From Nemertoderma westbladi (lineage: Eukaryota; Xenacoelomorpha; Nemertodermatida; Nemertodermatidae): a DNA stretch of 26,695 nucleotides. The DNA lies in NCBI GenBank assembly GCA_032718475.1, contig JAUCBJ010002242.1, positions 1 through 26,695 on the forward strand, read 5' to 3'. A program made the position numbers and the translations under genes. How positions within the stretch are numbered: the stretch's first letter is position 1; every line of letters begins with the position of its first letter. A model generated the notes under the pieces. It was not told where the DNA came from. It saw only the letters and a list, made by a program, of their open reading frames with translations, and did not search any database. Positions 9,798 to 19,020 of the stretch are shown in pieces.

Positions 9798-11695
9798 ATC
9801 CCAAGCTGTTCACGCTGGAACTTTCAAGGGGCTGTGAAAAATATTTAACCTCATTTTGAAAGCATTTTAGTAAACCCAAAACACTTAGGGGAGTTGGTGT
9901 GTTTTGCGTAGTAGAATTTAATTTTACATCAGCTGGGGTAGTAAGGTAATATAAATATAGACTTACTGCTGTACTGCAGTATTCATGTTAGCTAGGCGCA
10001 GTATTTTAGCTAGGCCTAGACAAATATACATGGACCTGTTGTCCTTTTAATAATGACAATGGAATAGATAAAGATACCGATTAACCTACCCCTTATTTTC
10101 CATTACAAAAAGATACCCTGAGATACACCAACATTCAGTTAACCCAATTGATTTGCATCACCAATTTATCAATTTAGATTTTTATAGACAGAGTCTTGCT
10201 GAAGAGTGCACCTCTGTACCTAGCCTTCGCTTAAATACTATAAGCAGTATCATTTAGCTAATGGCAGTGGCGGTTGCTGCAAACTGACAAGATGACAATT
10301 ATCACATATGAAGTAAAGAGCAGAATTCCGACATCACTGCATGTTGTTAAATCTTATATAATTTTTGTACTGTGTGTTTGCTCTAGCAATCTACCAGTTT
10401 TCCATTGGTAACATGTTTACTTACCATAGGCATATAGGGTTCCAATGTTCTGAGTTCTGACGTCTGTTTGGGCTAGGTGGTAACTGAGTTGATGGTGCGA
10501 TTAATTTAGGTCATTAGTGCAATATAGATAGGTTTGGCTAATTCCCTGTCCAGCTGACGAGGTGTCGAGGATTAGCGAGTACTGGTCCAAGACACTGAAA
10601 CGCAACCATATTTTTCACAAATGAATTATTTTTGCCCTAGTCCTACCCCTTTCACGGTGACGAAATTGTCTATATTTTATTATAGAATATAGGCTTAGCT
10701 TTCGTGCAGTTTATTACCGGTATCATGTTATTATGTTATTTTTGTTTGTTTTGTTTGTGTCCTTTGTTGACCCTAGGGGCTGAGAAGTATTTTGGGCTTA
10801 ATGTCCTGATTCTATATTTTTTGTAGTTTAAGGGGTGTAAGACTGTGTGTTTACCTTTAAGTTAATATATACACCGACTGGAGTCACACTATAAACTACT
10901 GGAGTATATTAGCACCTACTATGCGCCTACTCGCCTTGCACTCTGTCTCTAATATATAATGATTATAATGCTAATGCTAATTTGTAATGAATAATGTGAA
11001 TTATTGGCTGTTTTCCAAAAATATTAAAACAGGATTTTTGTGCAGAAGTGGAAAAGTCTGTGAAAGACTGTTTAGTATATATTCATTAATTCATTTAATA
11101 AAAATCTAATTAAGTTGACATAAATAAAATTGCACAAATTGCAAGGTTAATGATTCATTAATGATAAAGGGTCTAAACAAGATAGGTTAAATTCGTTACA
11201 CCCAGCAATTGGTTATACGTTATTAACAATTATGTTTAAAAATCACTAAATTAAAATCATGCATAGAAGAATTATGTAGTTGATGTGAGTTTCACCTTAT
11301 ACGATGTTGAAATAGGCTAGTATACGTTCTCGCTTGGTCTCAACTGAACATGAGAACTCAGACAGTCTAAAACGAATTATTTATTAATTTGCTCTGCCAA
11401 TGTCAGGGACCCCAACCCCAGGCGTGATTGTAAGTTAGTTTTGCTATACACAGAATTAAGAGATCGCATAGAGAAACTATGCAAACATTTGTTGTGGACC
11501 CCACTCCCCATGCCCAGATAATTTATATTGTGCTCTCAATCGGTTCAGCTCTCAATGAGTTCAACAAGTTCTCAATATAAATATGTAGTTCAAGTGCGAT
11601 TAAGTTAAATGAATTCAGAGTATTTCAGTGCAATCAATACACTTGATAGGCATAGACTTTATCAGAAACATTGGATGGTTCCTAAATAGCACTAC
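9798..11695. other. Possible gypsy 3' LTR remnant, then unassigned DNA
   Basis: Just after the pol relic a purine-rich AGGGGAG at about 9888-9894 precedes TTGGTGTGTTTTGCG, the place where a polypurine tract and 3' LTR would be expected. No second LTR copy exists in the window, so its limits cannot be set. A TATA-like TTAATATATACACC at about 10862-10875 precedes a segment with GACTGGAGTCACAC and could be LTR or unrelated. The right inverted-repeat arm lies at 10072-10129. Nothing else is recognised to 11695. Confidence 0.3.
10072..10129 (-). repeat. 58-bp inverted repeat, right arm
   Basis: AGATACCGATTAACCTACC, TTATTTTCCATTAC, and AGATACCCTGAGATACACC form the reverse complement of 8208-8265 with a few mismatches. 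The similarity does not extend clearly on either side. Confidence 0.85.
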
Positions 11696-11982
11696 TTAAA
11701 CAGTGCAGCAACCAATGTTGGTGAGTTTGTGAATGATACATAATTCTGACTGTAAATATGAATTCCTGTCAACAGGTAAACGACCGGGTGTGTTCTTGAT
11801 TGGATGGCCTTGTTGGTCATGTAGAAGACCTAGGATTTTGGATTCGGAGATGTGCTGAAAACCTCCATATGCAAAAGGGTAGGTTATGGTAGGCCCGGCC
11901 CACATTGTTATTGGATAGGTTAGAATGTTCATGGTAATGGTAACATGGAATAATAATTCCCTGCTTCTATGGTAGCTGGCTG
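11696..11982 (-). other. Open frame of unknown nature
   Basis: A minus-strand frame of about 107 codons (11696-12019) begins inside the neighbouring LINE relic and continues with ISESKILGLLHDQQGHPI and LPVDRNSYLQSELCIIHKL. The composition is less AT-biased than its surroundings. No family motif, signal peptide or splice support was found. It may be another transposon relic. Confidence 0.25.
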
Positions 11983-12252
11983 TGCTGGTTGGACGTCGCG
12001 AGATTATCCGCATCTTCAAGGCCAGTGTCCTTTAAGGGGCGTCTCAAGAAAGTCATGGGCTGTCAACAATGCTTATTTTCTCCATAGGACTGCCAAAGCA
12101 CAAGATTGTGCACAGGCTGGTCCTCACGGCGAAAGCAATGTTCTGCAAAGCATAGGCAGCTTTGTTCAAGTATCAAGTTTGGGGATCCAATGAGACGCCT
12201 CCACTGTTATAATAGTGCCTGGTTGGAGATGTGCGCATTGTACTTGACACTA
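11983..12252 (-). pseudogene. LINE C-terminal fragment, (TAG)-tailed family
   Basis: The minus strand aligns base for base with the LINE copy at 13140-13420: AATGCGCACATCTCCAACCA, then CGCCGTGAGGACCAGCCTGT, then GTGCTTTGGCAGTCCTATGG, TTCTTGAGACGCC and GGCCTTGAAGATGCGGATAA. These translate as HISNQ, RREDQPVHNLVLWQSYG, FLRRPLKDTGLEDADNLA. In-frame stops and small indels are present. Its 5' truncation point at about 12252 directly abuts the (TAG)n tail of another copy in the same orientation. Confidence 0.8.
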
Positions 12253-12293
12253 CTGCTACTACTACGATCGGCATGCTGCATTGCAGCTGAATT
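12253..12293 (-). repeat. LINE 3' tail, minus orientation
   Basis: On the minus strand, CAGCTGCAATGCAGCATGCC is followed by GATCGTAGTAGTAGCAGTAG. This is the 3' terminus of the recurrent LINE family, with almost no body left. The next LINE fragment begins exactly at the end of the trinucleotide tail. Confidence 0.75.
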
Positions 12294-12309
12294 ATATATA
12301 TATTTCATA

Positions 12310-12875
12310 GACCGACAGGGATCAACAGACAAAAAGCCTCTTGAACATTATAACATAGGAGTAGTTCAAAGAAGGGCAAAGACTTTACACAACATACTAG
12401 CGCCTTCAAAATAATGAGAATAGTAACAATAAGCCGTATACAACAGGGGAAGCAACAACATGCACAAGATCTACATGTTTACCATGTTGGGCAATGCTAC
12501 CTATGAAGAAATTCCACTCCAATGCTAGGGATACAAATAAACAGTATACTATTAGATGTAAAATGATATGTGACAGTAACAATCTTGTGTATTTAGTAAT
12601 ATGCCTTAAATGCAACAAACAAGGGGTTGGCTCAGCCTTGAAATTCAAAGCTAGGATAGGAACCTATAAATCTCATCACTAACAAAAAGACACCGAGTTG
12701 TAGAATTGATGCACATTTCACCGAATTAGAAGACCATTCGTTTGCAGATTTTAGGATCACACCAATTGAAACAGTAACTTAAAGACAAAAGTAAGAAAAT
12801 GGGAGGGATACTGGCAATGTCATCTGAATACTTTAGAACCATACGGGATGAACTCAATAAATGAAGCAGTTGTTA
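12310..12875 (+). pseudogene. Penelope-like element: linker and GIY-YIG endonuclease relic
   Basis: Forward frames read GVVQRRAKTLHNILAPSK near 12358-12411, then FHSNARDTNKQYTIRCKM, SNNLVYLVICLKCNKQGVGS and KFKARIGTYKSHH near 12510-12682. These are followed by CRIDAHFTELEDHSFADF near 12700-12755 and RKWEGYWQCHLNTLEPYGMN near 12795-12855. The order of a K-T-L..L..S-K linker, a Cys-rich turn before V-Y-L-I-x-C-x-x-C, a basic R-x-x-x-H helix, H-F, and a final W..x-L-N-T-L-x-P-x-G-M-N is typical of the C-terminal part of Penelope-like retroelements with their GIY-YIG nuclease. Stops and at least two frameshifts make it inactive. The reverse transcriptase itself is not present. Confidence 0.8.
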
Positions 12876-13048
12876 ACTCATAGGGTCTACAAGCCTTTGA
12901 TCCATCTTAAAGACTCGTACTGTAATAACTATTTACATACTTGTGTGTAAAGTAGCACTTTACAGTGTGATGATCCGAGTGGCTTTGTTACACGAACGAA
13001 CGTTAGTGAGTGAGTGAAAATAAAGCTACGAGGATCAGAACACTGTAA
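12876..13048. other. Short unassigned spacer
   Basis: Between the Penelope-like relic and the tail of the next LINE there is no recognised feature beyond a repetitive ACGAACGAACGTTAGTGAGT near 12990-13010. Confidence 0.4.
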
Positions 13049-13560
13049 CTACTACTACTACTAGGATCGGCATGCTGCATTGCAGCTGCATTTTTAAGAA
13101 TGCTGTGCCAGCTTGTCGACAAAATTACGCCGCCATAACTCCCTACCACCCATGACATTTGCTAGATTATCCACATCTTCAAGGACAGTGTCCTTTAAGA
13201 TGCGTCTCAAGTTAGTCATGGGCTGTCCACCATGCTTATTCACTCCATGAGGCTGCCAAAGTACAAGATTATGCACTGGCTGGTCCTCACGGCGAAAGCA
13301 ATGTCCTGCAAAGCGGAGGCGATTTTGTTCTAGTGTCAAGCTTGGGGGAACCAATGAGACACCTCCAATGTTATATAGTGTCTGGTTGGAGATGTGTGCA
13401 TTGTCATTGACACAATGAACCCGGCGTAGCAATCTTATGAATGTGCCATCCAGAGATTTGGTGTCCTCAGCAGTTAGAGCCCAGCATGGACTCCCCATAG
13501 AGGAGTACTGGAACTACTGATGCTCTAAATAATCGGACATTAAGTTTCTGACCAGTGTTT
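13049..13560 (-). pseudogene. LINE RT C-terminal fragment with complete 3' end
   Basis: The minus strand reads RLFRASVVPVLLYG near 13540-13500. After a one-base frameshift a 134-codon open frame (13498-13094) follows, with MGSPCWALTAEDTKSLDGTF, LRRVHCVNDNAHISNQTLYN, SLTLEQNRLRFAGHCFRRED, VLWQPHGVNKHGGQ and LWRRNFVDKLAQHS then stop. The 3' terminus follows at once: AAATGCAGCTGCAATGCAGC, ATGCCGATC and (CTAGTAGTAG)n at 13049-13065. It is the best-preserved 3' end of this family in the window. The motif order, with a VLLYG strand after the RT palm and a C-terminal R-L-x-F-x-G-H-x-x-R, matches a group of LINE-encoded endonuclease-reverse transcriptases that are very frequent in invertebrate genomes. 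Confidence 0.9.
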
Positions 13561-14214
13561 TACATAAACTGTCCATACGCACGTGAATATATATATATAA
13601 TATGCATCTAAATATAATGTAATACATACATGCATGTACGTACATGTACTGAATATATTATTGAGCTAACAATTTGTGACCATGAATACGGGAAACTCGA
13701 CTTATGAAATAATCAAAAGATCTTCTTTTACATATTTGCTTGAAATTTGCTATTAAGAAATAATATAATATCAGATTCAATCAGAAGCAATAGTGGTGTC
13801 AGTCGCGGTGAAATTCAAGCAAAAAAGCAAACAGTCGGCCGAAGCCGGAGGCGACCCGAAGGCTCCTCTTTCGTTAACGACGATTTTATGTTACGTTAAT
13901 GACCAGTGACGTTTGATCCACTTAACGTACAGTGTATCCCATTACTGAGTCATTGTAAGCGCCTACTTAATCTACTACAATTGGCGCCATACTACTCTGC
14001 ATATCAGTATGAAAATAACGCCAGTTACTATTAGCACTTTCATTTTAGATTTAAATAATTTCAAGAAAACGATGAAGCACTTAGCACTAATCATAACCTG
14101 ATTATTTTGTTGAATTCATTGAATTTTATTCCACAAAATTGTAATTTTAACTGATTTATATGTAACCGACGTTTCAGGAATGACCTTTATCTTTACTAAT
14201 TACATGGCATTTCC
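13561..14214. other. Unassigned DNA with one dispersed motif
   Basis: No gene was recognised. Positions 13835-13872 repeat, with a few changes, the GGCCGAA..CC.GAGGC..CCGAA.GGCTCCTCTTT motif at 4675-4716. Confidence 0.5.
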
Positions 14215-15376
14215 GACCTGGACAATTGCAAACCGGACAATTGCGACCCATTATTTTAGAAAAATTTGCTGGGTCGCAATTGGTCCGGCCGGATACTGTA
14301 TATTTATATAATTATACTCAATTTGATTACTGTTACTATATTTTAACATATGTAGGGAGAGGTTGGCCACACGTTATTCTCCATGTTATATTCTGGATTG
14401 ATTTTATATTAATTGTACTAATTAATTATGCTGTTATTATTGTAGATATAGTTAATTTTCTGTAGCTATATTTTAACACAGGGAGCCTTTGACCCCAAAT
14501 TATTAGCAATTTTATATTCTGGAATGCTTCAATTCAAATTTATTGTATTAACAGTTTCTCTAAACATTATCATCGCCTACTGTGCGTATATTGTTAACAT
14601 TGTTCATGCATTATTTATTGTTATTGTTAAAATTATTTATTGCATGGGAGAAAAAGTCAGCGTCAGCGAGGTTAATAACGGGTCGAGAGAATATTGAAAA
14701 AATAATGTTCGACGTTTTTTTTATCATATAATACGTAATTTTATTCTTAAATTGGTACTTTTTGTTGCTCAATTCTAAAATATAGAACGATATAGTGTAA
14801 CAAAATAACTTGAACTATATTATTTACTATATTGCTGGATATTCAGTTCCGTTTTGGAGTACGCCGCGCAGACACTAAATTTGCCATAACTTTTGAGTGC
14901 GGGCATGGATTTTGCTCGAATTACGTGCAAACTTTTTCTACGTCAATGCTCTTTGAACACATTTAACAAAATTTAAGAAATTCCACCAAAAATATTTTAT
15001 TTTACTTTTTTCGCGCCGGGAAAAAAGTAAAATCAATGCAATCATGGGTTACTTTTTTTCCCTAGGGAAAAAGTTGAACTTTTTCTCCCGATTTTGGTCT
15101 AGATTCGAGTGAAAAAGTAACAATAAGAATTAATCACATTTTAATTCATAACTAATATATATAATAATATAATAAAATATATAATAACTAAATAATTAAT
15201 TACAATTTAAGAATAAAAATTTTGATATAAATTATGTTGTATAACTAATTATTTATGATTATAGTGATCTATTATTATTTACATTACATCGGTTTTTTAT
15301 CTGGATCCGGACAATTGCGACCCATGATTTTAGAAAAATTATCCAGGTCGCAATTATCCAGGTCGCAATTCTCCTA
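14215..15376. mobile_element. MITE-like non-autonomous element with GGTCGCAATT termini
   Basis: The left end (14217-14292) has CCTGGACAATTGCAAACC, GGACAATTGCGACCCAT, ATTTTAGAAAAATT and GGGTCGCAATTG. The right end (15301-15376) has CCGGACAATTGCGACCCAT, ATTTTAGAAAAATT and two copies of ATCCAGGTCGCAATT. Each end contains both orientations of the GGTCGCAATT word, so the two ends match both directly and inverted. The AT-rich interior has no open frame of note. The arrangement suits a non-autonomous DNA transposon or foldback element. No target duplication could be fixed. Confidence 0.55.
15051..15074. repeat. 24-nt palindrome
   Basis: ACTTTTTTTCCC followed by TAGGGAAAAAGT folds back on itself around CCCTAGGG. 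A second, wider pair surrounds it: CGGGAAAAAAGTAA at 15017-15030 against AACTTTTTCTCCCG at 15077-15090. Together they make a nested hairpin within the element at 14215-15376. Confidence 0.85.
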
Positions 15377-16077
15377 ACTTCCAGGGATGGAAGTGAAACA
15401 AAGGCAACTTATTCTCCTTAAAATTCACCAGTGATTCAAATACATTGGATGGATAATACAACAGAAGACTTACCTAAAAAAAGGGTGGACACCGTAATTG
15501 GTTGTATTTCTGGTATTCAGGCATACTCGTATTATCAGACATACCACATATCCACTAACGTTTACCGCTATTTGTGTGTGCTATTTGTTAACTCATATGG
15601 ATTTATTCATGATGATTAAATTAATATACGCCTTATTGCTGCATGCACTAATCACTAAACATACTTAAATTTTTTCAATATAGTCAATTAATAAAAATTT
15701 ATTCTACTGATGCATTAATTGGATTCAAAAAGTGCAGGTGAATCAACAATACTGCATTTATTTCATAAAAGATTTCCGCAATTACGTTATCGCTAAAATA
15801 GAATAACCATTAAATGTAAGCAGCAAAGGAAGGAAGGACAAGGTTTACATTAGCTCAATGTTTAATAAACTAATATATATTTATGGCAGTTAAAGGACAT
15901 TTTGTTGCTCAGGTTTTCTCCACTCGATAAGCAAATATGTAACATTTATGGTTCTCGATTTCCTCTTTCTATTGAGACATACATTAATTGACCATTGACA
16001 GGAAGATCATAATAAGTTGACTGCAGTCCAATTTACAAGCCAGCCAACTTCCAAAAGTATTGTAAGATTTCGGACTT
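15377..16077. other. Unassigned DNA
   Basis: No recognised gene or repeat. The forward open frame at 15431-15619 lacks motifs and splice support. Confidence 0.5.
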
Positions 16078-16083
16078 TTTATT
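16078..16083 (-). terminator. AATAAA polyadenylation signal
   Basis: The minus strand has a canonical AATAAA about 70 bases after the stop codon of the open frame at 16152-16451. That spacing would suit a short 3' untranslated region. AATAAA is frequent in AT-rich DNA, so this is only suggestive. Confidence 0.35.
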
Positions 16084-16151
16084 TAGGGCGTTTACACCCA
16101 CGGGAGCTCTTTCCTGTTATCCACATACACTCTCTGTGTGCACTGAGAATG

Positions 16152-16451
16152 CTAATGATACATCAGTGACGGAATTAGATAACCATTGAAACGTAACAGC
16201 GGATAAGATAACGTTCTTTGATTAACTGTGATCTTTGTAGGCAAATTCAAAGCGATTTCACCTAAGTGTGATACAACCAATGCGTACTGTATTGTATAGA
16301 TACCCTCCAACACACTATACGAACATGCACTTATATCGTCCAACTCTATGATGCATCCCTGGTCGGCCCCGCACGTAAAATGACCACAGTTCACGGTCAG
16401 CCATATAACTCTCCCAAAGTTTTGTAGATAAACAAGACTATATTGTGTCTT
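16152..16451 (-). CDS. Possible 3'-terminal coding exon, unknown protein
   Basis: The minus strand is open for 99 codons, from just after a TAA (16452-16454) to a TAG at 16152-16154. No ATG occurs until near the end, so a real protein would need upstream exons; a possible acceptor is ACAATATAG before TCTTGTTTATC near 16432. The translation has protein-like composition with NCGHFTCGADQGCIIELDD, SACSYSVLEGIYTIQYALVV and NLPTKITVNQRTLSYPLL. The close cysteines and alternating beta-like stretches recall an extracellular domain, but I recognise no family. An AATAAA follows 69 bases after the stop. I could not link it to further exons between 16452 and 17800, so chance openness remains quite possible. 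Confidence 0.3.
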   Translation of the reverse strand, partial: KTQYSLVYLQNFGRVIWLTVNCGHFTCGADQGCIIELDDISACSYSVLEGIYTIQYALVVSHLGEIALNLPTKITVNQRTLSYPLLRFNGYLIPSLMYH

Positions 16452-17775
16452 TTAGCAGACTATTCAGGAATGCGAATGACATATATTGATATAATATTCC
16501 TTGTATTCAATTCATAACAATTCCTGATCAAAATGTCATATTTCATCCAATCCGTGAAATAGTATTTAATTTAATTTTATTGGCTGTACAATTGTCCATA
16601 TTTGGATGAGCTCCAGGCTGAGCTAAAACAAAATCAATATAATATAAAAAAGTAAATATCAGTTTGTGAATGATTGCCTTTGCACAAATGTTATTGGCTG
16701 CTCAAAAGCAGTAGGTTGTCATTGTACAATGACATGTGAAACAGCAGATCCCGGATAGCAATGACCGCATGCTGGAAGTTGCTTATTATTCCTACTCCTT
16801 ACTTATTGTTTATCTTGTAACTATGTCAATGTCTTTAAAACTATTTAAAGCGATTTATCTTAATAGCGATTTAAACTGATTTATCTTTAAAACTGTAATA
16901 TCTATTATGCAGCTTTCCCCTAGGTCTAATTATTCTGTGACATTGATGTGTTGAGAAAAGGAAAAGGGCTCTTCAATTGACCCGCATGTGAGAAGATATT
17001 TGGACACGTGAGAAAACATTTGAACATGTGAGAATACATTAGAAGCCATTTAATGTTATCCAATAAAGCACGGTTATCTGCATACCTCTCTGTGGAGGAA
17101 ATCTCTCGACATCCACCAGTATAGGAATGCATACTAATTTATTAATTAGCATACTAATTAATTTAATAGTGGGCAATATATGACTGCTACATTGCAGTGG
17201 GTTTATATTATTCCGTATTATTTAACTAATCCATTTATAGTAAATGAAAATTTTATATTTATTTTGAATGATGTCGATATTTATAGGTCGCCCAAACACC
17301 TTAAATATATTACTATCTTTCAAATCCGCATATTTGCGCACTTTTCTGGTTCAAGAACAAGAAATATTTATTTAAACATCTATTTAATTTACCATTGGTA
17401 AATAATTTATAATTTATTTGACCTGTTTATTTGACCCATACGCCGAGCTGTTAATTAATTAGTTTAAAATTTTCACAATAGAATAAATGGCCAAAATGAC
17501 CACAACCTTTTACCAAAATGATAAATATAACAAAGAAACAACATTGAATGTTTTGTCCACAATAAATATATAAATGTAAATTAATTATTTGTCCATTAAA
17601 ACAATATTACTATATATTATATTTATATAGATCAATAAAACGTCAACGTTGTAGCTGATATATACTGCATATCAAAGGAATTATTTTATTACCATGATAT
17701 TTTATGGTAGGAGCAATGATTAAGCACAACTAGTGTCCTCTCTACCTAATTCAAGGTGAGTGGAGGAGGGGGGAT
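16452..17775. other. Unassigned AT-rich DNA
   Basis: No supported feature. Near 16985-17045 there are three imperfect copies of a GTGAGAA.A..TTTG.ACA word (GTGAGAAGATATTTGGACAC, GTGAGAAAACATTTGAACAT, GTGAGAATACATT) with a period of about 22 bases. The forward frame at 17180-17401 is AT-driven. Confidence 0.45.
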
Positions 17776-17799
17776 GGGGGGGGGGGGGGGGGGGGGGGG
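17776..17799 (+). repeat. Poly-G run of 24
   Basis: A GGAGGAGGGGGGAT lead-in is followed by 24 consecutive G residues. Such runs form G-quadruplexes readily and are prone to sequencing error, so the exact length is uncertain. Confidence 0.95.
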
Positions 17800-17875
17800 T
17801 GGCATGATAATAGGAATGGCATATAAAAACCTCAAAAAAAGTATGTTTGGCAATTAAACAACAAGACCAATTACA

Positions 17876-18159
17876 CTTCAAGAACGCAGAAGTAGTAGAT
17901 ATCCGGCAACTACAGTCACAGACACCGAATTTGCGGATGACATCTCCCTGATCTCTAATTCGCTAGCAGATGCACAGCTTCTACTAAATAAAGTGGAGAG
18001 TGCTGCTAAGTTGGTTGGATTGCATATAAATGCTACCAAGACCGAATTCATGACCTTTAACGTTGATGGAAACTTGACAACCATTGATAATAATCAACTA
18101 AGGAAGATCGACGACTTCCAGTACCTTGGATCATGGATAGAGAGTAGCAAAAAGGACAT

Positions 18160-18160
<1 letters not shown>
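17876..18160 (+). pseudogene. LINE reverse transcriptase palm fragment
   Basis: The forward frame reads LQERRSSRYPATTVTDTEFA, with the catalytic box as F-A-D-D (17934-17945). It continues ISLISNSLADAQLLLNKVES, GLHINATKTEFMTFN and IDDFQYLGSWIESSKKDI. The F-A-D-D box, the V-G-L-x-I-N-x-x-K-T segment and Y-L-G-S-W are RT palm motifs 4, 5 and 6 of the non-LTR type. The fragment lies just upstream of the RVWKS..LLYG region seen in the copy at 6645, so it plausibly belongs to the same family. It is cut at the 3' side by an (AGT)16 tract in place of the rest of the RT. Confidence 0.85.

Positions 18161-18208
<48 letters not shown>
18161..18208 (+). repeat. (AGT)16 microsatellite
   Basis: Sixteen uninterrupted AGT units directly follow the K-K-D-I codons of the RT fragment and are translated in frame as polyserine. 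The same trinucleotide forms the 3' tails of the LINE family elsewhere in the window. Confidence 0.97.
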
Positions 18209-18214
18209 CAAAAT

Positions 18215-18345
18215 TATTCATATACATATATATATTTAAACAATATATATTTAAATTTAAATATAATATTTATATATATATATATATTTATATATAATAT
18301 ATTAAATATTTATATATATATATATTTATTTACATATTACATATG
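18215..18345. repeat. (TA)-rich low-complexity tract
   Basis: Runs of TATATATA and TTTAAATTTAAATATAATA without coding content. The open frame that continues through it from the microsatellite is an artefact. Confidence 0.9.
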
Positions 18346-19020
18346 AATACTTAAAATTATGAATATTAAGCAATAATACTTAATAATACTATGCGAAATC
18401 CATTTATATATTTATTTATATTATAATGTACATCAATATTTCCTGCTACTAGTCAGTCAGTACCTGTCTGACGTCCATTCCCAACTGACAGCTACCTTTC
18501 TTACATTATACTTACCATATTATCTACCAATAATACATGGCACAGACTAACAAAATAATTTACACATAACTAAAGACTTACAATTACAAATATTCGAATA
18601 ATATTCAACATTTTTGCCATTTCGAATTACAGTTTTCAGCAATATCTTACATATTTAGCACAATCTCAGATCACCTACACCATCTAACGAGTTAACATTG
18701 TATGGCAATTATAAAGGGGAACTTGAAAAGTTTCCTGCAAATATAAATTATTACATTTCATCATTATCACTAATTAGGAGTAAATAAGTAATTAAAAGTA
18801 GACAGTAATTAAAATTTATCTATCAAATTAAATTGATAGAAATAAGCAATAAAAAATATATTCTTTAACAGTGATTATTCCTATAAAAAAATACGATTGT
18901 AAAAATGAAAACCAGCCAGACCCCTAAATAACTGTAGTTATTATTTTTAATTATTTACACATTGAAAAATTGAAAAAAAAAATACAAATTTTTGGGATTT
19001 AAAATTTAAGTACAATTTCT
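18346..19020. other. Unassigned AT-rich DNA
   Basis: No gene, RNA or repeat was recognised between the TA-rich tract and the MITE at 19021. Confidence 0.5.

Noticed and set aside
12406-12682. Minus-strand 80-codon frame as a membrane protein
   Set aside because: It is antisense to the Penelope-like relic, which has convincing motifs on the plus strand.
17180-17401. 73-codon forward frame rich in I, Y, F and N
   Set aside because: Its composition is what AT-rich DNA gives by chance, with no start context, splice sites or motif.
18209-18346. C-terminal extension of the RT fragment frame
   Set aside because: The residues encoded after the AGT tract come from a TA-rich low-complexity region and are not RT.
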